Assembly (NCBI GenBank): GCA_036365145.1
Contig: JAEOAD010000052.1
Coordinates: 12,585,501-12,649,500 of the forward strand
Reading direction: 5' to 3'
Source of the DNA: Orientallactaga sibirica
Taxonomy: Eukaryota > Chordata > Mammalia > Rodentia > Dipodidae
Length of the DNA: 64,000 bases
Every line of letters begins with the position of its first letter. Position 1 is the first letter of the stretch. Below the pieces are notes generated by a model. That model had not been told where the DNA came from. It ran no database searches and was given only the letters and a program-made list of their open reading frames with translations. Positions 9,395 to 20,247 of this stretch are shown here, piece by piece. The translations under genes were made by a program, and so were the position numbers.

Positions 9395-10770
9395 GGTAAC
9401 CCAGGCCCCAAAAGCCAAACATCATATGTTCTCTCTCATATGTGGATCCTACCTACAAATTATTGGTCTTCTATGTGAGTAGGAATAAAACTCAGTAGGA
9501 GAAGCCAGTAAGCTAGAAATGGGATATAAAGGGAATAGAAAGGGAGGGAGTGGGTACTTAATAGGAGGGTATTGTATATATGTAAGTAGAAGAACAGATT
9601 AATGGGGGTGAAAAGGCTTAAGTGAGGTCAGGGGAAGAGATTGAGTAAAGGAAAGGTGGAGGGAGGGCTAATCAAAATCTAAGAGGATATAAATAAGTCA
9701 TATGGAAACCTACTTTTCTGGACAATGGAACACTCAGAAGCCATAGATTGTTACTAGAAAATTTTCAGTGCCAGGGATGGGATACCTTCCAGTGAGTTGT
9801 TGGCCAGGGAGATCACAGATACCCCCAAAACATTACAGGCCATTGCTTAGACCCTTGGTTTCCCACCAGGATTAGATGGTAAGACCCTATTGCTGAAGAC
9901 TCCACATACTTGGGTGGCAAGGTCACTGAGAAATCCTGCTGGAGCTGAGCTGAAAGCCTCCTCCATGTGGACCAGCTGACAGAAAGCTGGAAACAGCTAC
10001 ATTGCATGCAGTTCAATGGGAGAGAGAAAACACCAGTGGAGATACTCAACAGTGGACACTGCAAGCATTAAATTTGGCCAGCCAGGCCAAATGAGCCAAC
10101 GGGTGCAATAGTGGCGTGTCTGTTATGGAGGAAAACAACAGCTTTCTAATTGGACTGGAAGCCTGCTCCATGGGAGGGATCACATCCTGATACTGAAAAC
10201 CTGCAACAGGGGTAGTCATGAGCCCTAGGGGTGTAACATCTGCTGGTGTCTGGCTAAATGTATGTACTATGTTCACCAAACTGCCCAGTAAGCTCTTCTC
10301 TTAATGTTCATACTGCTACTCTCACTTTTGGTTAGAGAAACTTCTCTTTTCAGATGGCGGTGACCTTGGAATGACTCTGAAGGCACTATGGTGCTGAGAA
10401 GAAGAGACAGAGGAGTGCTCAGCACTGAAACATCTCTAACACACCTTCCAAGGCTCAGAGTCCTTTGCAGAAGAGGTGGCAAAAAGAATGTAAGAGCCAA
10501 AGGAAGGGTAGGACTCCTTACAACGTGCTCCTCCAGACACAAAATGGCCTGGATATCCATGACCTCACAGTGCCTAAAACTACCTACACAAAACCATCAT
10601 AATAGGAGGAAAAGATGATGACATCAAGATTAAAAGAGAGACTGATTGAGATGGGGAGGGGATATGATGGAGAGTGGAGTTTCAAAGTGGAAAGTGGGGG
10701 GAGGGAGGGAAGTACCATGGGATATTGTTTACAATTAAGGAAGTTGTCAATAAAAATAAATTAAAAAACA
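9395..10770 (+). mobile_element. L1-type LINE 3' end, sense strand
   Basis: About 1.4 kb of non-coding sequence ending in ATTAAGGAAGTTGTCAATA, an AATAAA-like signal and an A-rich tail. Shorter copies of the same sequence occur on the minus strand at 13577, 15287, 25292 and 40455, so it is a dispersed LINE 3' UTR. Its far 5' part (GTGGATCC..., about 9395-9800) has no counterpart in the other copies. No ORF2 was recognised upstream. The lineage-specific L1 assignment is inferred from tail structure and repetition. Confidence 0.75.
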
Positions 10771-10790
10771 AAGAAAAACATCCCAGATAG

Positions 10791-10937
10791 ATACCCATGT
10801 TGGTATGCTGTTAATCCTAGCATTGGGGAGGTGAAGGGAGATAGAAGGATTGAGAGTTAAGGCTGGGCTGAGTTCTGTAGTGGGTTTTAGGCCAACATGG
10901 GTGACATAATGATAACCTGTTTCAAAAAAAAAAAAAC
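10791..10937 (+). mobile_element. B1-like SINE, diverged
   Basis: CCTAGCATTGGGGAGG and a poly-A tail are retained; overall similarity is low. Confidence 0.65.
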
Positions 10938-11089
10938 AGTGTATTGAAAAAGAAAAGGAAATTATAGAAAAATATTTGATTTAATCCCATTTTTTGGTTT
11001 AAAAACTATATCATATATATAAAAGCTGACAAATATTTTAGGTTATCCAGAGAATCAGTACTATACAGCAACATTTGTAGTATTTAAAA

Positions 11090-11142
11090 AATTTTTTTTG
11101 TTTATTTTTATTTATTTATTTGAGAGACACAGAGAGAGAAAG

Positions 11143-11193
<51 letters not shown>

Positions 11194-11352
11194 GAATGGA
11201 TGCTCCAGGGTCTCCAGCCACTGCAAATAACCTCCGGATGCATGCACCCCCTTGTGCATCTGGCTTACATGGGACCTGGGGAATTAAGCCTCGAACTGGG
11301 GTCCTTAGACTTCACAGGCAAGCACTTAACTGCTAAGCCATCTCTCCAGCTC
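11090..11352 (-). mobile_element. B2 SINE with (GA)n expansion
   Basis: The CT-rich segment has expanded to about 22 GA units (about 11147-11190). Carries the AGCCTCGAACTGGGGTCC variant. Confidence 0.92.
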
Positions 11353-11409
11353 CAGCAGTATTTTAATAATAGCAATATATGTGTCCATAGTTCCTGAGTC
11401 CTAATAATA

Positions 11410-11539
11410 CTTTATTTTATTTATTAGGAGGGGGCTAAGTAGTGGCACACTAGAGCCTACTGCCATGATAAATGAACTCCAGACACATCGGCTATTTTGT
11501 GGGAATGGACCTTTAATTGCTGAGCCATTTCCCCAGCCC
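11410..11539 (-). mobile_element. B2 SINE with internal deletions
   Basis: Retains AAATGAACTCCAGACACAT and GAGCCATTTCCCCAGCCC; most of the body between them is missing. Confidence 0.7.
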
Positions 11540-11629
11540 CTAATAATATATTTTGAAATCATGAATAAATGTTGAATTCTGTCAGATGTATGCATTGGCT
11601 TATATACTGATATGGTTTTCCTTTTTCTT

Positions 11630-11872
11630 TTTCTTTTTTTTTTTAAGAGAGAGAATTGGCATGCTAGGGCCTCTAGCCACTGCAATTGAACTCCAGATGC
11701 ATGAGCCACCTTGTGTGCATGTGTGACCTTGCACACTTGCATCATCTTGTGTGTCTGGTTTATGTGGGATCTGAAGTGTCAAACATGGGTCCTTAGACTT
11801 TGTAGGCAAGTTCCCAAACCACTAAGCCATCTCTCCAACCATTTTTTTGGTTTTCTGAAGTTGGGTCTCACA
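11630..11872 (-). mobile_element. Long-variant B2 SINE plus B1 tail remnant
   Basis: The CACCTTGTG segment is repeated (GTGTGCATGTGTGACCTTGC...CATCATCTTGTG), as in the copy at 39604, giving an insertion in the body. The CTCF-like core seen at 39757 is degraded here. A roughly 30-bp B1 3' remnant follows from 11843. Confidence 0.78.
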
Positions 11873-12504
11873 CAAAATGAGACTCTCATACAATTTCCGT
11901 CTTAAAGAAGGAATTGGAAGAAAGCATTGAAACTATTCTCTTGGGCTACCCCTGGACAGCTCAGTTATAGGTGATTTTGTTTCCCTCCATTCTGTTCAGA
12001 ATTTTTAAAGTCTTTACAAGAACACACATTCCATAAATAAATAGGAAAAGGCCTTTTAAGAAATAAAACAGAGGAAAAGTTGAAAAGTGGAGCCAGCTGT
12101 CAGTGGGCACTGTGTGCAAGAAAGAGAAACAGCATCAGGGAATAGACACAGTTTACACACTCTGCCCTCATTTGTAGAAATGACTCCATTTATACACTAG
12201 ATGACTTTCTGAAATGTTGATTCTAAATCAGTTTCTCTTCCCAACTGGAAGCCTGTTTTAAATAGGCTAAGGAAAGTACTGATATAAATAATGTTGGAGG
12301 AATTTTCTCTGTAAAGTTGTAACCATGCGTTTATTTGCATTTTACAACTTAAAATGCACGGAATCCAAGCCGACTATCCCTCACCCTAAATGTTTGGAGC
12401 CTGAATGAGTTTTGGATGCCAGAGGGTTTTCTGTTTTTCTTTTGGATCTTTTTATATTTTGGGGATAGGTTCCCAAATCTAAACATGAAATTCAATTAAT
12501 TATA
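11873..12504. other. Unassigned AT-rich sequence
   Basis: About 630 bases with no SINE, LINE or coding signal that I recognise. Confidence 0.5.
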
Positions 12505-12550
12505 TTTGTGTCTGTGTGTGTGCATGTGCGTGTGTGTGTATGTGTGTGTT
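12505..12550. repeat. (TG)n microsatellite, interrupted
   Basis: TG units interrupted by CATGTGCG and TATG. Confidence 0.9.
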
Positions 12551-12599
12551 TATGTTTGTTCCACACTCTCTCAGTGCTGCAATCAAATATCCATCTGGT

Positions 12600-12819
12600 T
12601 TTATTTTAAGATTTTATTATTTTTATTTATTTATTAGAGACAGAGAGATGGAGAGAGAAAGAGTGAGAACGGGTGCACCAGGGCCTCTAGCCACTGCAAA
12701 TGAACTCCAGACACATGTGCCACCATGTGCATCTGGCTAACGTGGGACCTGGAGAATCGAACCAGGGTCCTTAGGCTTCTCAGGCATGTGACTTAACTGC
12801 TAAGCCATTTCTCCAGCCC
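12600..12819 (-). mobile_element. B2 SINE
   Basis: Complete, ending AGCCATTTCTCCAGCCC. Confidence 0.92.
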
Positions 12820-12821
12820 TC

Positions 12822-12918
12822 TGTCTGGTTGGTTTTATGTGGGTGGCTGGGAAATTGAACCTGGGATGGCAGGCTTTTCAAGCAAGCATCTTTAATGGCT
12901 GAGCCATCTTCCCAGCCC
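12822..12918 (-). mobile_element. Old B2-type half copy
   Basis: Holds GTGGGTGGCTGGGAAATTGA and GGCAGGCTTT, a sub-group also seen at 45097-45197. Only the head half remains. Confidence 0.7.
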
Positions 12919-12985
12919 ATAGACATGAAATTCAATTACATTTCATATATACCTTATTTAATAAAGCAAAGGTAATTATTTTACA

Positions 12986-12987
<2 letters not shown>

Positions 12988-13023
<36 letters not shown>

Positions 13024-13165
13024 GTTTTTCGACGTAGGGTATCCCTCTAGCCCAGGCTGACCTGGAATTCACTATGTAGTCTCAGGGTGGCCTTGAACTC
13101 ATGGCAGTCCTCCTACCTCTGCCTCCCGAGTGTTAGGATTAAAGGCGTGTGTCACCACGCCCCTC
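12988..13165 (-). mobile_element. B1 SINE with T33 tail complement
   Basis: Long uninterrupted T run followed by a complete B1, suggesting recent insertion. Confidence 0.92.
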
Positions 13166-13196
13166 TTATTTTACATCTTCCTGTGACTATTTATTT

Positions 13197-13275
13197 ATTT
13201 AGTGGTGGTGGGGATCAAACCCAGGGCCTTGAACTTGCTAAGTAAGTGCTCTCTCTCTCTCTCTCTCTCTCTCTC
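13197..13275 (-). mobile_element. ID-like SINE fragment with (CT)n
   Basis: GGGGATCAAACCCAGGGCC then TTGCTAAGTAAGTGCTC matches a reversed ID head; a CT run follows. Confidence 0.65.
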
Positions 13276-13347
13276 GACACCCCAGGGTCCTGTTAGTGGA
13301 CCTGTGTTTTCCCTGGCACCTATCACATGAGGTTAGGTGTACAACTT

Positions 13348-13549
13348 ATTTGAGAGAGAAAGAGAGACACAGAAAGGCAGATAGAAAGAGAGGGAGAATG
13401 GGCGCACCAGGGCCTTCAGCCTTGCAAAGGAACTCTAGGTGCATGCACCACCTTGTGCATCTGATTTACGTGGATCCTGGGGGAGTGAATCTGGGACCTA
13501 TGGTTTTGCAAGCAAGTGCCTTAACTGTTAAGCCATCTCTCTCCAGCCG
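13348..13549 (-). mobile_element. B2 SINE
   Basis: Complete; small CTCTCTCC expansion at the head. Confidence 0.9.
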
Positions 13550-13718
13550 TTAACACAGCTTTATATCTACCGTACTGTCTTTAAAATTTTTTTATTAACA
13601 ATTTCCATAAGTATAGACAATACACCATGATCGTAATCCCCTCCCACCACCTTCCCTTTCCTCTCTTCCTAATCCCCCTTCATCTGAATCTCTTTTTCTT
13701 TCCAAAAAGTTTCTCTTC

Positions 13719-13884
13719 GAGGGCTGGAGTGATGGATTAGTGCTTGCCTGGGAAGCCTAAGGACCCAGATTCGATTCATCAGTACCCAAGTGAGCCAGAA
13801 GCACAAGGTGACACGTGTCTGGAGTTCATTTGGAGTGGCCGAAGGCCCTGGTGTGCACATTCTCTCCTCTCTTGCACTTTCAAA

Positions 13885-13923
<39 letters not shown>

Positions 13924-13925
13924 AT
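13719..13925 (+). mobile_element. B2 SINE nested in LINE
   Basis: Ends in a perfect (AAAT)n run of about 11 units. Confidence 0.9.
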
Positions 13926-13937
13926 TTATTTTAGGGG

Positions 13938-14090
13938 ACCGGGCATGGTAGTGTATCCCTTTAATCCCAACACTCAGGAGGCAAAGGTAGGAGGATCGCC
14001 AGGAGTTTGAGGCCACCCTAAAATGACATAGTAAATTACAGGTTAGCCTGGCCTAGAGTGAGACCCTACCTTGAAAAAGAAAAACGCAAT
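13938..14090 (+). mobile_element. B1 SINE nested in LINE
   Basis: Complete; follows the B2 tail almost directly, so it may have inserted at the A-rich tail. Confidence 0.9.
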
Positions 14091-14960
14091 TAAAAAGTCT
14101 CTCTTCTATTTTGATGTCATCAGCAGTTGTGAGGACATGAATTCTACGGCCACTTTGTGTCTGGAAGACAGTTTTCTAAGCGCGCCTCTTCTTCTCACGG
14201 CTCTTACGCTGTTTCTTCCACAGTAGACCCTGAGCCTTGCAGGGTGTGATAGAGATGTTTCATTTAGTGCTAAGCACTCCCCTGTCATGTCTTCTCAGTA
14301 CTTTGATAAGACTTGAGTCTCCCCAGTGGTCACCGCCGTCTGAAAAGAGAAGCTTCTCTATCCAAAAGCGAGAGTAGTTTTAATGTATGGACATTAAGTC
14401 AAGTATTTAGAGGGCAGTTTGGTGTGCATAATAAATCCATTTAGCCAAACAAAAGTAGGAGTTTCCCCCTAGGGCTTATGACTTCCCTATCGCCATAGGC
14501 TTTTGACTAGCTTTTCAGCCCCAGAAATGAATTCCCTCCATGGAGTGGCCTCAAGTCCAATCAGAAATGCAGTTCGCTGACTCGTAAAGACATGCCACCG
14601 TAGCGCACTTGGTGTGTTTGGCTTGGGTGGCCAGTCATGGAGTTTGCAGGGTCCACTGCTGGTCAAGACCATTGATGACCTTTCCCTCAGCAGACGACAC
14701 GGCCCTTTCCAGCATCCTGACAGCTCGTCACCAGGGAGGAGGCTTCCAGCTCAGCTCCTGCTTGATTTCTTCCCAGGCATGTGATGTCTTCAGCAATGAG
14801 GTCTCATCCCCTAGTTCTGGTGGGCAACAAAGAGCCTTGACACTAGCCTGTAATGGTTAGGGGCATGAGAGGCCTCCTTGGCCAATAACTCATTTGAAGT
14901 TCATCCCCTGCACTGACATTTTTCTAAGAACAATCTCTGGCTTCTGGGCTCATTCTCATG

Positions 14961-15286
14961 ATAGCCCAGGCTGACCTGGAACTAAAATGTCTATAAATGT
15001 TTCTTCCATGAATTCCTAGTGAAGTGAAGTGCTGCCTCTATGGCAGGCCTCTTGCCTTGACTGCGGCCCACAGTAAAGGAAGCAGACAAGACCCTCTTCT
15101 CTTGGACTTTACAGGCTACGGGGAAGGGATTGGGATGGAAGAAAAAGATACTGATGGGGCCACGTTGTTTCCTGCAATTATCAGATCTGCTGAAGAAGGG
15201 AAGCCCCATGCCAGTGTGGCGAGAGGGTCCTTCAGTGTGAGGGTCTCAGTGTGTGCGTCTTGGGAGAAGAGGCCTTTCTTTTTTTA
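14961..15286. other. Unassigned sequence
   Basis: About 325 bases between two LINE 3' ends. Open frames of 72-87 codons on both strands show no recognisable protein. Confidence 0.45.
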
Positions 15287-15550
15287 AAATATTTTTTTAT
15301 TGACAACTTCTATACTTACAGACAATAAACCATGATATTTCCCTCCCCTCCCCCCACTCCCCTTTAGAACTCCATTCTCTGTCATATCCTCTCCCTCTCT
15401 CCATTAGTCTCTCTTTTCATTTGATGTCATCATCTTTTTCTTCTGTTATGAGGGTCTTGTGAAGGTATTGCTAGGCACTGTGAGGCTGTGGATATCGAGG
15501 CCAGTTTCTGTCTGGACAGTTGCATTGTAAGGAGTCGTGCCCTTCCCGGG
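15287..15550 (-). mobile_element. L1-type LINE 3' end, short copy
   Basis: Last 265 bp or so of the same LINE family, starting TTTTTTATTGACAACTTC and stopping at TAAGGAGTCGTGCCCTTCC. Confidence 0.82.
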
Positions 15551-15635
15551 AAGAGGCCTTTCTGAGGAGGCGGCATTGACACTGTACCCAGAGAGGGGAA
15601 ACAGGAAAGGGTGAGGCTTTAGACTCTCACGTCCT

Positions 15636-16130
15636 AGTGCGATGTGTGGCGGCCACGCCTGTATCCCAGCACTTGGGAAGATCACTGTGGTAGTTTGAAT
15701 GGATGTCCCCAGTAGACTCAGGAGTTTTGTTAAAGCTTATGACTTGAGTGTCCAGCAGCCTGGCTGAAAACAAGTGTCATTGGGGTGGATCCTGGGGTCC
15801 AGCACAAAGAGGTGTTTGGGGGCGAATCTGATTTCCAGTCTAAAGGTCTGCAGAGTGCTGAGCTCAGCCTGGGTCCCTGCTGTCTGGCTGCTGGGTCTGT
15901 GCTTGTTTGTGGTGCTGGTGTGTGCTTGTGTCTCTCGGCTTGAATCTGTGAAAGGGGGCCAGCCTCTTCCACCATTATGGAACTTCTCCTGGATCTGTAA
16001 GCCTCAAATAATTCCTGTTCCTCCCATGAACTGTGTCTGGTTTGGAGGTTCATCCCAGCAACGGGAAGCTGACTGCAACAATCACCATGGGTTTGAGACC
16101 AGCCTGTGCTACATGAAAGAAAATGTCCCA
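15636..16130 (+). mobile_element. B1 SINE split by an LTR-like insertion
   Basis: The 5' part (15636-15685) and 3' part (16081-16130, TGAGACCAGCCTGTGCTACAT) are continuous once the 15686-16080 element is removed, so this B1 is older than the element. Confidence 0.72.
15686..16080 (+). mobile_element. LTR-like element with perfect 5-bp TSD
   Basis: A 395-bp unit starting TGTGGTAGTTTGAATGG and ending GACTGCAACA, flanked by ATCAC at 15681-15685 and 16081-16085. TG...CA ends, a 5-bp duplication and a CTGTAAGCC...AATAA polyadenylation-like segment fit a solo LTR of the ERVL/MaLR type. The exact family name is not recognised. Confidence 0.75.
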
Positions 16131-16610
16131 AGGTTTGGTTCCATCAGACTAGACTGGGGCTTCTTGCAAAGACTTAGGCTCTGACTTATCTTCAGTCTTC
16201 CACAGAGCAGAGGAAGGCCTTCAGATCTTCCCCAGAGACCTTTATATGATCTGAGTCAGCCCTGTCCAGTGGGTTCCAGGTCTGGTCCCAGCATCGACTC
16301 CAGCTTAAAGTTTGTACCAGTAGGTGCCTGGATTCCCAGCCTCAGTTTCCCAAGCAAAAAGTACTGAGATTGTCATGGTTATTTTCTCTTACTGAATCCA
16401 TTTTTTCCCCAAATATTCTGAATTTTGTGAATACCGGAATGAAGTCTCTGTTCTTATATCTTCTTCAGCCCATTTATTTACCCACCTCTAAAAGCAATTG
16501 AGCCCATTTTTGTAAACTCACACCCAGTCATCTGATAGAGAAGAGAGCACAAGAATGCAATATGATGGATTTGTTGACCAGCTGTAAAACTTAGCAAGAG
16601 AATGAGTTAT
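16131..16610. other. Unassigned sequence
   Basis: About 480 bases without a recognisable repeat or gene. Confidence 0.5.
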
Positions 16611-16623
16611 AAAAATAAAGGAG

Positions 16624-16850
16624 GGCTGGAGGGATGGTTTAGTTGTTAAGGCATTTGCCTGCAAAGCCAAAGGACCCAGGTTAGATTCCCAAGGACCCAC
16701 GTAAGCCAGATGCACAAGGGGGCGCATGTCTCTGGAGTTCGGTTGCAGCGGCTGGAGGCCTGGAGTGCCCATTGTCTCCTTTCCTCCTCCCCACCCCCAT
16801 CTGCATCTTTCCCTCTCCCACTCTCTCAAATAAATAAATAAAAAAAAAAA
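16624..16850 (+). mobile_element. B2 SINE with TSD
   Basis: AAAATAAAGGAG lies immediately before the head and again after the A-rich tail. The body carries a chance G that gives AAGGGGGCGC. Confidence 0.92.
16712..16725 (+). promoter_or_regulatory. CTCF-like core in an ordinary B2
   Basis: GCACAAGGGGGCGC, two differences from CCACCAGGGGGCGC. The usual B2 sequence here is GCACAAGGTGGCGC, so one base change improved the match. Confidence 0.35.
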
Positions 16851-16917
16851 AAAAAATAAAGGAGGCCTGTGTAGCACTCAGCTGGCTTGCTGCTAGCTCC
16901 CAGCATCCTCCACCACT

Positions 16918-16939
16918 GGGGCAGGGGCAGGGGCAGGGG
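16918..16939 (+). repeat. (GGGGCA)n with G-quadruplex pattern
   Basis: Four GGGG runs separated by CA at 16918, 16924, 16930 and 16936. Confidence 0.85.
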
Positions 16940-17084
16940 CAGGCACACTCGGCAGGCTTCTTCCTTTTTGCGTGTTGGCTTGCTAGGAAGACGTGCTGTT
17001 TCCTGGTGGGCCTTCTGCCCTGTACATCCTTGGGCTGTAGCTTGTCTTTTATACCTGCACCCCCTCTGACGAGCTTAGTGAGGA

Positions 17085-17225
17085 CTTTTTTGGTTTTTCG
17101 AGGTAGGGTCCCATCTAGCCCAGTCTGACCTGGAATTCATTGTGTAGTCTCAGGGTGGCCTCAAATTCACAGCAATCCTCCTACCTCTGCCTCCCAAGTG
17201 CTGAGATTAAAGGTGTGCATAATGC
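17085..17225 (-). mobile_element. B1 SINE
   Basis: Complete except the extreme 5' end (GGTGTGCATAATGCC). Confidence 0.88.
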
Positions 17226-17257
17226 CGGAGTGAGAGTTGCTGGCACACACAATGCAC

Positions 17258-17282
17258 GTGTGTGTGTGTGTGTGTGTGTGAA
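17258..17282. repeat. (TG)n microsatellite
   Basis: About 12 TG units following ACGTG. Confidence 0.92.
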
Positions 17283-17286
17283 TAAT

Positions 17287-17450
17287 TTTTTTATTTTAAA
17301 AAGATTTTTTATTTGTCACACAGAGAGAGAAAGAGAGAGATGGGCACGTGCCAGGACCTCTTGCCATTGCAGACAAACTCCAGAAGAATGTGCCACTTTG
17401 TGCATCTGGCTTTACATGGGTACTGAGGAATCGAACCTGGGTCCTTTGGC
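17287..17450 (-). mobile_element. B2 SINE, head missing
   Basis: Stops at GGGTCCTTTGGCCC, where a B1 copy takes over. Confidence 0.85.
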
Positions 17451-17454
17451 CCTC

Positions 17455-17575
17455 CCCCTGTTCTTTGAAGCAGGGTTTCACTCTAGTCTAGGCTGACCTG
17501 AACTAACTCGTTGTGGTCCTCCTACCTCAGCCTTCTGAGTGCTGGGAGGCATGTGCCACCACACCTGGCCTCTCT
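17455..17575 (-). mobile_element. B1 SINE with internal deletion
   Basis: Lacks the CTATGTAGTCTCAGGG middle segment. Confidence 0.8.
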
Positions 17576-17607
17576 TTGATTTTGATGGCATTATTCCTCC
17601 ACCCTCT

Positions 17608-17683
17608 TACACTTTTTTTGTTAACATTTTGTTGACAGCTTCCATCAATATAGACACCGATCCATGATCATAATCCCCTGCCA
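17608..17683 (-). mobile_element. L1-type LINE 3' tip
   Basis: GTTGACAGCTTCCATCAATA and CATGATCATAATCCCCTGCC match the tail end of the LINE family at 13577 and 40455. Confidence 0.65.
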
Positions 17684-18984
17684 GGCAGACCCCCGATGAG
17701 GGTGGTTTTGGCTAACCCAAGTCACTCTCCAGGTCCTGATGGAACGTGCTCCTGATTAGCACAACTCTCAGCCTCTTCTCTGTGAGCAGACATCTCTCAC
17801 AGCTAGAAGCCCACCGCCCTTGTTTCTCAGAGGTTCTGCTCCCAGAACCGCTGCATCTCTACCCACCTGTGCCTGTGTCCCCAAGGCTTCACTGAAAGTC
17901 CTCCGTCCTTAGCAAACAGGTGAACCAGGATGGTTGGTTCCTCCACATTGGGAAAGAGGAAGGTTTTTTTTTTTTCTTTCCCTCGATCACTACTTCCTTA
18001 GCGTCTTAATGTATGCATCCTGTCTGATTGTGTGACAAGTTGTCACCAATGTTCCTAGAAATTGGCAGGTCAGGCACAAAGTACTTGTTCAGTTCCTTGG
18101 CGAGCTTCCAGCACACACTTCCACTGTTGGACACTAGATGGCGGCCTCTACCCCCCCCCCCCTTTGAAATAAAGGTTGCGAATCATTTTGGAGGTGCTAT
18201 CCCAGCCTGGGAAGATCAGGGAAGTGAAGCAGACATGCTCATGTGACAGACTCAAGCAAGCTGACCTGTGTGGTGAAAAGGAAAAACATCACGCTTAGCC
18301 AAAAATTCCTTAAGCGCGTAGACTTTCAGGTGGGACAGAAAAGCCGACTATGTCACTGCAGTGGGTGTGTCCGTTGTGAGCAAACTGAAAACAGATAAAA
18401 GCCACCAAGAGTCAGAGAGGCCACGCCCGGGAGGGTTAATCTAAGCTTTGGCTTCCTGGTGAGGGAGCGTAAACATTCCAGAACCACGGTTCAGATGTGT
18501 TTAGCCCGGCCAAGCTGACCAGGAAAGGAGGCCTGGCTGGCAAAGCCTGCTGGGATCCCCTGCCTGAGGCCAGTGATTCATGCCACCGGCGGAGAGCACC
18601 AGTTAAGCCTGCTGGGGCAGCTGTGACTTTGAGAGAGCACTGTGGTACTGGGGCTGGCCACAAGAAGGGACAGTGGTGTCACCTTGGGGGGTTAGCTTGG
18701 GTTCTCAGGCTGAGGTCTTGGTGAGGGAGCCCCTAAGGGTTTTCTACAAAGGAGCCGTATCCAGGGCACTAAGCAGCTGTCCCTGCTTAAGTCCCACTGC
18801 TACTAATGTGATGTTCAAGGTCCACAAGACACGCTCCTGACCCTGCTTCAGAATCTTCTTTGAGGGAAGGATGGACACCCTGCCTGTCACCAGCCACTCC
18901 TGTAAACCCACAGCATGGCGGAGCTCAGCCGCCCAGTGGTCAAGGGGCTTTTGAAAGGCGGAGAGGCTGGCTGTCCACACAGCT
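17684..18984. other. Unassigned block, 1.3 kb
   Basis: No SINE, LINE or LTR recognised. Contains a CTCF-like core at 18131 and a C14 run at about 18152. The open frames are short and overlapping on both strands. A candidate single-copy or regulatory stretch. Confidence 0.5.
18131..18144 (+). promoter_or_regulatory. CTCF-like core outside repeats
   Basis: ACACTAGATGGCGG fits the degenerate CTCF core (C/A)CASYAGRKGGC except at the first base. It lies in sequence with no visible SINE. Confidence 0.5.
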
Positions 18985-19139
18985 GCTTACAACCTTTCAC
19001 CCCAGCACTGGGGGGGGGGCTGTGAAAAACAAAATAAATAAATCAATCCAAGAAACTGCAAGTTCACAACCAGAGCGGGTTACATAATGAGCTCCAGGCC
19101 AGCCTGAATTATATAGTAAGTCCCTGTCTCAAACAAACA
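18985..19139 (+). mobile_element. B1-like SINE, diverged
   Basis: CCCAGCACTGGGG, AGGCCAGCCTGAATTATATA and CTGTCTCAAAC are retained around an inserted A-rich piece; the CAAACAAACAAC tail runs into the next tract. Confidence 0.68.
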
Positions 19140-19518
19140 AACAACACACCACACCACCACACCATCACACCACCACACCACCACACCACCACACCACACC
19201 ACCACACCACAACACAACACACCACAACACAACCACACCACAACAACACAACACACCACAACACAACCACACCACAACACAACACACCACAACACAACAC
19301 ACCACAGCACAACCACACCACAACACAACACCACAACACAACCACACCACAACACACCACACCACAACACAACCACACCACAACAACACAACACACCACA
19401 ACACCACCACACCACAACACACCACACCACAACACAACCACACCACAACAACACAACACACCACAACACCACCACACCACAACACACCACACCACACCAC
19501 ACCACAACACAACACAAC
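19140..19518. repeat. A/C-only low-complexity tract
   Basis: About 380 bases of ACACC/ACC/ACAAC units with only isolated T (CATCAC) and G (ACAGC) interruptions on the plus strand. The minus strand is a G/T run rich in TGTGG. It yields long Cys/Val-rich pseudo-ORFs. Confidence 0.93.
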
Positions 19519-19950
19519 GAACAGGCTTTGGCACCACACAGGTTGATGTGTGAGGCCGGATAGGTGACGTCATTCTTCTCAATTCCTGATTACTGAACTT
19601 AATTCCCAGTTTGTAGGGCTGTGCTTGTGCGGAGTAAATGAGAGAATGCATGCATAGCAATTACCTTTTTGTTTATGATTCTACTGATAGGTAAGCTTCT
19701 GCCATCTTTACTACTTAGTTTATTGGGCATTAACATGGGTTTCTGTTCTGTCTCTGCCCCCATCCACTGCGCCACTACGTTCCAGACAAAGACTGCTGTT
19801 CACAGGACAACAGAGCAAGGAGGGTGGAGGACGGTGACCTGGGGTATCAGTCATTTTTCCAGAGAGTATGCATTGGGAATCGTTCCTTTTCCCTCCACAG
19901 CACCTGCCAGGCCCTGCCCCGTTGTCGGGAACGTACTACTGTATCTACAC
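19519..19950. other. Unassigned sequence
   Basis: About 430 bases with no recognised repeat. A 106-codon plus-strand frame at 19669-19989 runs into the LTR-like element and is not credible. Confidence 0.45.
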
Positions 19951-20247
19951 TGCTGCAGTCAGGTTCGCATTGCTGCAGAAATCACCTGACCAAGAGCAGC
20001 TTTTGGGAAAAAGGGTTTATTTTGACTTACAGATTTGAGGGGAAGCTCCATGGTGGCAGGGGGAAATGATGGAATGAGCAGAGGGTGGACATCATCCCCT
20101 GGCCAACATAAGGTGGACAACAGCAACACTGGCAAGAGGACACTGGCTATAATACCCATAAGCTGGGCCCCAACAATACACTGCCTCTAGGAACCTAGCA
20201 TTCAGAACACCTAAGTTTATGGGGGACACATGAATCAAGCCACCACA
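19951..20247 (-). mobile_element. LTR-like element
   Basis: Same family as 21697 in reverse: begins TGCTGCAGTC and ends CAAGCCACCACA. The flanks share only ACAC, so a duplication is uncertain. It contains the conserved GCCAACATAAGGTGGACAAC segment. Confidence 0.75.

Larger units (their letters stand above)
13577..14960 (-). mobile_element. L1-type LINE 3' end with two SINEs inside
   Basis: Minus-strand counterpart of 9395-10770, starting from the TTTTTATTAACAATTTCC tail complement. The match continues past the inserted B2 (13719-13925) and B1 (13938-14090) to at least 14860. It extends upstream in the element to about 14960, further than the copy at 25292. Confidence 0.75.

Noticed and set aside
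15730..16184. Overlapping 133- and 136-codon frames
   Set aside because: They lie inside the LTR-like element at 15686-16080.
19080..19660. Minus-strand open frames of up to 183 codons rich in Cys, Val and Trp
   Set aside because: They are translations of the A/C-only tract in three frames. The composition is dictated by the repeat and has no protein-family pattern.
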